From positions 1 through 9,653 of the forward strand of contig JAKEHA010000055.1 of the NCBI GenBank assembly GCA_022615275.1: 9,653 nt of DNA, given 5' to 3'. The notes beneath the pieces were generated by a model, which did no database searches, was not told where the DNA came from, and saw nothing but the letters and a program-made list of their open reading frames with translations. Positions within the stretch are counted from its first letter, which is position 1. Every line of letters starts with the position of its first letter. The translations under genes were made by a program, and so were the position numbers. Of this stretch, positions 6,596-9,653 are shown piece by piece. Source of the stretch: Candidatus Latescibacterota bacterium (GTDB taxonomy: Bacteria; Krumholzibacteriota; Krumholzibacteriia; WVZY01; JAKEHA01).

Positions 6596-6622
6596 AGGCC
6601 CGCCTCCACGCGGGCCTTTGTG
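6596..6622 (+). terminator. Rho-independent terminator after sucA
   Basis: AGGCCCGC (6596-6603) pairs perfectly with GCGGGCCT (6610-6617) around a CTCCAC loop. TTGTGTACTTTTCTT follows. The T-tract is interrupted, so termination may be partial. Confidence 0.75.
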
Positions 6623-6651
6623 TACTTTTCTTGCTCTCCCACTTGTGCTTA

Positions 6652-6666
6652 CTCCCGCTTCGGGAG
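6652..6666 (+). promoter_or_regulatory. Hairpin enclosing the Shine-Dalgarno of the diguanylate cyclase
   Basis: CTCCCG (6652-6657) and CGGGAG (6661-6666) form a perfect six-pair stem with a CTT loop. GGGAG (6662-6666), eight bases before the ATG at 6675, is the only good ribosome site. In the folded form it would be paired. Confidence 0.5.
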
Positions 6667-6674
6667 AATTCGAC

Positions 6675-8363
6675 ATGCGCGTCAAGCCGCTCAACAAGAT
6701 TCGCGACAGCTTCTCGGCCAAGGTCACGCTCCTGGTCGCGGCCAGCGTCATGGCCACGTCGTTCGTGGTCGGGCTGGCCACGACCCACAGCACCGGAAAT
6801 TTCCTCGCCGAGCAATTGACGGAACAGTTGCCGTCGACGCTGACGACTACCGCCGCACGGCTACGGAAGTGGCACGACCGCCAGCTCTCGGAGCTTTCCC
6901 GCCTGGCCGAAGCGGGCGCGTTGCGCGACAACGTCGACCGCTACGCGCGGGCGGACAACCCGGCCACCGCCGTCGCCGCTCGCGAGGAGCTGACCCAATA
7001 CCTGCGGCTCGTGCGACGCAATTATCCATCTTACGGAGAGCTGCTCGTGCTCGACTCGTCGGGCCGGACGGTGGCGTCGGCGGGCGGAAGCGTGGCCAAC
7101 GCGTCCGGGTCGGCCGCAGAGGCGTGGCTGGAGCTGGGCGAGAGCGGTTTCGAGACCGGCGCGTCGCGCCCCATCGCGAGCGAGCGGGGCGTGCACCAAT
7201 GGGTCTTCGTCGCCACCCGCGATAGCACCGTCGCGCGGTTGAAGCAGACCTGGCTGGCGGCGCGCGTGGATTTGACTCAGTGCGGCGAGCTTCTCGACGA
7301 CGTCAAGCTCGGACCGGGTGGAGATCTATTCATACTCGACGCGCAGGGGCGGTTTCTCACCCAGCCGCGCAAGGCCACCACACAGAAAGTCGGCACGGAG
7401 GCGATGCGGGTGCCAACGCGCCAGGACGGCCCCATTATCGTCGAGCGGCGCGACACGTACGGCAACCGCAGTGCCTTCCACAGCAAGGTTCACCTCGACG
7501 AACCCGGTTGGTGGCTGGTGTACGAAGAGGATTACGTCGCCGCGATGTCGCCGGTCATCGAGGCGCAGCGGCGCATCTGGGTGGCCGTGCTCGCGGTGGG
7601 AGCGATCGCGATCCTGCTCGCGCTGCGCATCGCGCAGTCGTTTCTCAAGCCCATCAAGGATCTTCAGCAGGGCGCGAAGCGCATCAACGAAGGTCTCGTC
7701 GGCGTCAAGATTCCGAAGCGGTTCGACGACGAAGTCGGCGTGATGATCGATACCTTCAACGAGATGGCGTCGCGCATCACGCTGTGGCAGGCGGAGCTGC
7801 AGTACAAGAACAAGATTCTCAATACGCAGAACGACCGCCTGCAGGAGATGAACGAGCGCCTGGAGAAACTGTCGGTGACCGACGGACTGACCGGGCTCTT
7901 CAATCATCGGCACTTCTGGAACCTGATGAACACCGAGCTGACGCGCGTCAACCTCCACCGCGGTCACTTGGCGCTCACTATTCTGGACCTCGACGACTTC
8001 AAACGGATCAACGACAAGTTCGGGCACGCGGTGGGCGATCTCCTGCTGCAGACGGTGGCGACCGTGCTCAAGGACACCGTGCGCGACACCGACATCGTGG
8101 CCCGCTACGGGGGCGAGGAGTTCGCCATCCTCCTGCCCGACACCGACGAGGGCGGCGTGCAGCAGGTCGCGGAGAAGATCCGCGCTGCGATCGAGACGAT
8201 TCGCTTCAACGTTCCCGAGACCGATATCACGGTCAAGGTGACGGTCAGCATCGGCGTGTCGGTGTTCCGCGGCAACCGGCGCGAGTTCTTCAACGCCGCC
8301 GACCGCGCGCTGTACAAATCCAAGGCCGCCGGAAAGAACTGCGTCCACTACGCGCTTGCGTAG
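6675..8363 (+). CDS. Membrane-bound diguanylate cyclase, dCACHE-like sensor, HAMP and GGDEF
   Basis: The 562-residue product should make cyclic di-GMP from two GTP at the inner membrane in response to an external signal. A first membrane helix (~16-36) is followed by a periplasmic region (~40-298) with two PAS-like repeats, GELLVLDSSGR and GDLFILDAQGR, typical of double-CACHE sensors. A second helix lies at ~300-320, HAMP at ~321-374, and a short coiled linker to ~400. The GGDEF domain (401-560) carries TDGLTGLFN, DLDDFKRINDKFGH and the active-site motif GGEEF (479-483). RDTD at 470-473 fits the RxxD inhibitory site, so product feedback is expected. The catalytic domain appears intact. The ATG at 6675 is preferred over an upstream TTG at 6618, because 6618 overlaps the terminator and the ATG has GGGAG before it. 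The ligand is unknown. The next gene is convergent. Confidence 0.94.
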   Translation: MRVKPLNKIRDSFSAKVTLLVAASVMATSFVVGLATTHSTGNFLAEQLTEQLPSTLTTTAARLRKWHDRQLSELSRLAEAGALRDNVDRYARADNPATAVAAREELTQYLRLVRRNYPSYGELLVLDSSGRTVASAGGSVANASGSAAEAWLELGESGFETGASRPIASERGVHQWVFVATRDSTVARLKQTWLAARVDLTQCGELLDDVKLGPGGDLFILDAQGRFLTQPRKATTQKVGTEAMRVPTRQDGPIIVERRDTYGNRSAFHSKVHLDEPGWWLVYEEDYVAAMSPVIEAQRRIWVAVLAVGAIAILLALRIAQSFLKPIKDLQQGAKRINEGLVGVKIPKRFDDEVGVMIDTFNEMASRITLWQAELQYKNKILNTQNDRLQEMNERLEKLSVTDGLTGLFNHRHFWNLMNTELTRVNLHRGHLALTILDLDDFKRINDKFGHAVGDLLLQTVATVLKDTVRDTDIVARYGGEEFAILLPDTDEGGVQQVAEKIRAAIETIRFNVPETDITVKVTVSIGVSVFRGNRREFFNAADRALYKSKAAGKNCVHYALA

Positions 8364-8395
8364 CGTCCCCTCGGTTTTCGCTGGGTGGGAAAGGT

Positions 8396-9121
8396 TCAGC
8401 GGACCAGGGAGGCGTGTATCCAGCCCTCGGCGCCCTTCGCGGTGCGCACGTGGTACCACTCGTTCGCTTCGCCCCAGCACAGGAGCCTGGCGCCGTGGGA
8501 GAGGCGCTCGACGACCGGATAGCTCTGGCCCGGTCCCTCGCGAACGTTGGCCGCCTCGACGGTCACCTTGCGCGTAGTCGCGGCACCCTCGACGTTCGCG
8601 CGACGCTCGGCGCTGCTCATGGTATGGTTCGCGCGTTCCGCGAAGAACTGCGCCGCGGCGTAATTCTGCTTCTGGATCAAGCGCTCCGACGTGTCGATGA
8701 GGTCCTTCACGTAGGCCAGGGTCGAATCGGGGAGCACGTCGGGCCGTTCGCGCGCGAGCTTCTCACACCGAATGCGCGCTTCCGCCGAAGCCGCCACCGA
8801 CGAGGCCTTGCCGTTTTCGGAGGCGAGGCGTTCCTCGTAGATCGCGAACTGCCGCTCGACGCGACGCAGGTCCTCGTGGGCTTCCGCCAGCTCCTGCTCG
8901 AGGAGCCGGTTGGCCTGGACGAGGCGATCGCGCTCGACCTTGAGGCGCGCGTTCTCGGCCGACGGGCTCGACTTTCCGCCCTTTTCGCTCTTGTTCTTGC
9001 CTCGGCCCTCAAGGCCGCTCCCGCCGCCTTGGGAGCCGGTGGAAGCGCACGCCGACAAAGCGATTAGGGCCAGGAGCAAAGGGGGAGCGACGGTCCGGTT
9101 TGTGCGCGTGAAGTACACCAT
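8396..9121 (-). CDS. Lipoprotein with coiled coil and C-terminal SH3-like domain
   Basis: The 241-residue product begins with a basic N-terminus (MVYFTRTNRT) and a hydrophobic stretch ending in the lipobox LSAC, with Cys25 as the lipidation site. A Gly/Ser/Lys-rich linker follows to about residue 54, and then a charged heptad-like coiled coil at ~55-102. A helical middle region spans ~110-180. A bacterial SH3-like domain fills ~185-241, with VTVEAANVREGPGQSYPVV, WYHVR and GWIHASLV. Such domains usually bind peptidoglycan or cell-wall peptides, so an envelope-anchored structural or scaffolding role is inferred. A TTG three codons upstream (9130) is a less likely start. No clear Shine-Dalgarno is visible. 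It lies 56 bases downstream of bioY on the same strand, so cotranscription is possible. It converges on the cyclase gene with a 32-base gap. I do not recognise a named orthologue. Confidence 0.82.
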   Translation of the reverse strand: MVYFTRTNRTVAPPLLLALIALSACASTGSQGGGSGLEGRGKNKSEKGGKSSPSAENARLKVERDRLVQANRLLEQELAEAHEDLRRVERQFAIYEERLASENGKASSVAASAEARIRCEKLARERPDVLPDSTLAYVKDLIDTSERLIQKQNYAAAQFFAERANHTMSSAERRANVEGAATTRKVTVEAANVREGPGQSYPVVERLSHGARLLCWGEANEWYHVRTAKGAEGWIHASLVR

Positions 9122-9140
9122 ACGCCCCAATCTGGCAATT

Positions 9141-9153
9141 CGTGTGCCACACG
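9141..9153. repeat. 13-base palindrome upstream of the lipoprotein gene
   Basis: CGTGTG and CACACG form perfect inverted six-base half-sites around a single central C. It lies about 20 bases upstream of the lipoprotein ATG, between bioY and that gene. It may be an operator or a short RNA hairpin. No T-run follows on either strand, so it is not a terminator. Confidence 0.35.
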
Positions 9154-9177
9154 GGGCGGGAAACCGCGGGGACTGGG

Positions 9178-9653
9178 CTAGCTCTGGCGTGCGCGGTAGT
9201 GGCGAACGAGTGCGGTCGAAGAGCGATAAATCGAAAGCGCCGCAATGATCTTGAACGCGGCGCCTGGGAGGAAGGGAAGTACTCCGACCGTCATCGCTCG
9301 ACCCAGGTCGTGGGTGTAGAACAGCGTGAGGTGCATCACGCCCAGAGCGAGGATCACGATCTTACCGACCAGGAACGAAAAGGCCTGCCACCACAGCCTC
9401 TCCGAACGACGAAGCAGCGTTCCCACCACCCACGGCGTCACGAGGAACGCGATCAGATATCCCCCGGTCGGTCCGCCCAGGATCCCGAGCCCGCTGGCAC
9501 CGCCGGCGAACAAGGGCACACCGGCCGCGCCCAAACCGACGTAGAGCCACTGACTCGTCGAGCCCCACCCGCGTCCGATCGACGCACCGGCCAGCATGAC
9601 GAACAGCGTCTGCATCGTGATGGGGACGGGCTGAATGGGGATGACGATGTACG
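9178..9653 (-). CDS. bioY: Biotin transporter BioY, N-terminus cut off by the window end
   Basis: This is the substrate-binding membrane component (S component) of an energy-coupling-factor biotin transporter. BioY binds biotin in the inner membrane and may work alone or with the ATPase/T modules. The visible part has about 158 residues with several hydrophobic segments and the family motifs QTLFVMLAGASIG, AAGVPLFAGGASGLGILGG and PTGGYLIAF. An ATG at 9615 is internal. The frame stays open to the window end and reads YIVIPIQPVPITMQTLF, which is the conserved BioY segment just before that methionine. Roughly two dozen N-terminal residues therefore lie outside the window. No ecfA or ecfT gene is visible; they could be beyond the edge. 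The downstream gene on this strand is the SH3 lipoprotein. Confidence 0.9.
   Translation of the reverse strand, partial: YIVIPIQPVPITMQTLFVMLAGASIGRGWGSTSQWLYVGLGAAGVPLFAGGASGLGILGGPTGGYLIAFLVTPWVVGTLLRRSERLWWQAFSFLVGKIVILALGVMHLTLFYTHDLGRAMTVGVLPFLPGAAFKIIAALSIYRSSTALVRHYRARQS

Noticed and set aside
6618..6674. TTG start for the diguanylate cyclase at 6618
   Set aside because: It begins inside the T-tract of the sucA terminator. The ATG at 6675 has a ribosome site and starts just ahead of the first membrane helix.
5670..6815. Minus-strand frame opposite the end of sucA and the start of the cyclase
   Set aside because: It spans a terminator and two recognised genes and shows no protein-family features.
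7326..8480. Minus-strand frame opposite the GGDEF gene
   Set aside because: It is the antisense of a conserved cyclase domain, and its translation has no recognisable features.
9613..9615. ATG at 9615 as the true bioY start
   Set aside because: The upstream codons to the window end stay open and encode the conserved BioY segment IPIQPVPIT, so this methionine is internal.

Overview
The window reads as a typical chromosomal stretch of a high-GC, probably aerobic, diderm bacterium. The diderm call rests on a lipobox lipoprotein; aerobic metabolism is inferred from the 2-oxoglutarate dehydrogenase E1. G/C strongly dominates third codon positions, and long spurious open frames cover the other strands and frames. 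I cannot assign a phylum from the sequence. No rRNA, tRNA, CRISPR array, insertion sequence, integrase or phage gene is visible.

Layout. 39-2081 (+) is an aconitase/isopropylmalate-dehydratase family protein with an unusual domain order: LeuD-like swivel first, LeuC-like catalytic part second. It ends in a 4-base convergent overlap with 2078-2662 (-), a small NAD(P)H-dependent FMN/quinone reductase. That gene is divergent from 2728-3693 (+), an aldo/keto reductase of the potassium-channel beta-subunit type. The 65-base divergent gap holds a well-formed minus-strand promoter, apparently leaderless, and an inverted repeat lying over its -35 box. A strong terminator follows the aldo/keto reductase. 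About 300 bases without a gene then hold candidate promoters and several short stem-loops ahead of 4038-6530 (+), sucA, the E1 of 2-oxoglutarate dehydrogenase, which lacks the usual N-terminal segment. After a terminator comes 6675-8363 (+), a membrane diguanylate cyclase (sensor, HAMP, GGDEF) whose Shine-Dalgarno lies inside a small hairpin. Two minus-strand genes close the window: 8396-9121, a lipoprotein with coiled coil and SH3-like domain, and 9178-9653, a biotin transporter BioY cut off by the window end.

How it fits together. The aconitase-like protein and sucA both belong to organic-acid or TCA-type chemistry, but sucA has no sucB or lpd beside it. The two oxidoreductases could share redox or electrophile-responsive control from their common intergenic region. 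The cyclase and the lipoprotein are convergent, so their functional link is only positional. I do not see a clearly new multigene system. The most notable points are the permuted aconitase fusion, the shortened SucA, and the regulatory architecture at 2663-2727, 3741-4037 and 6652-6674.
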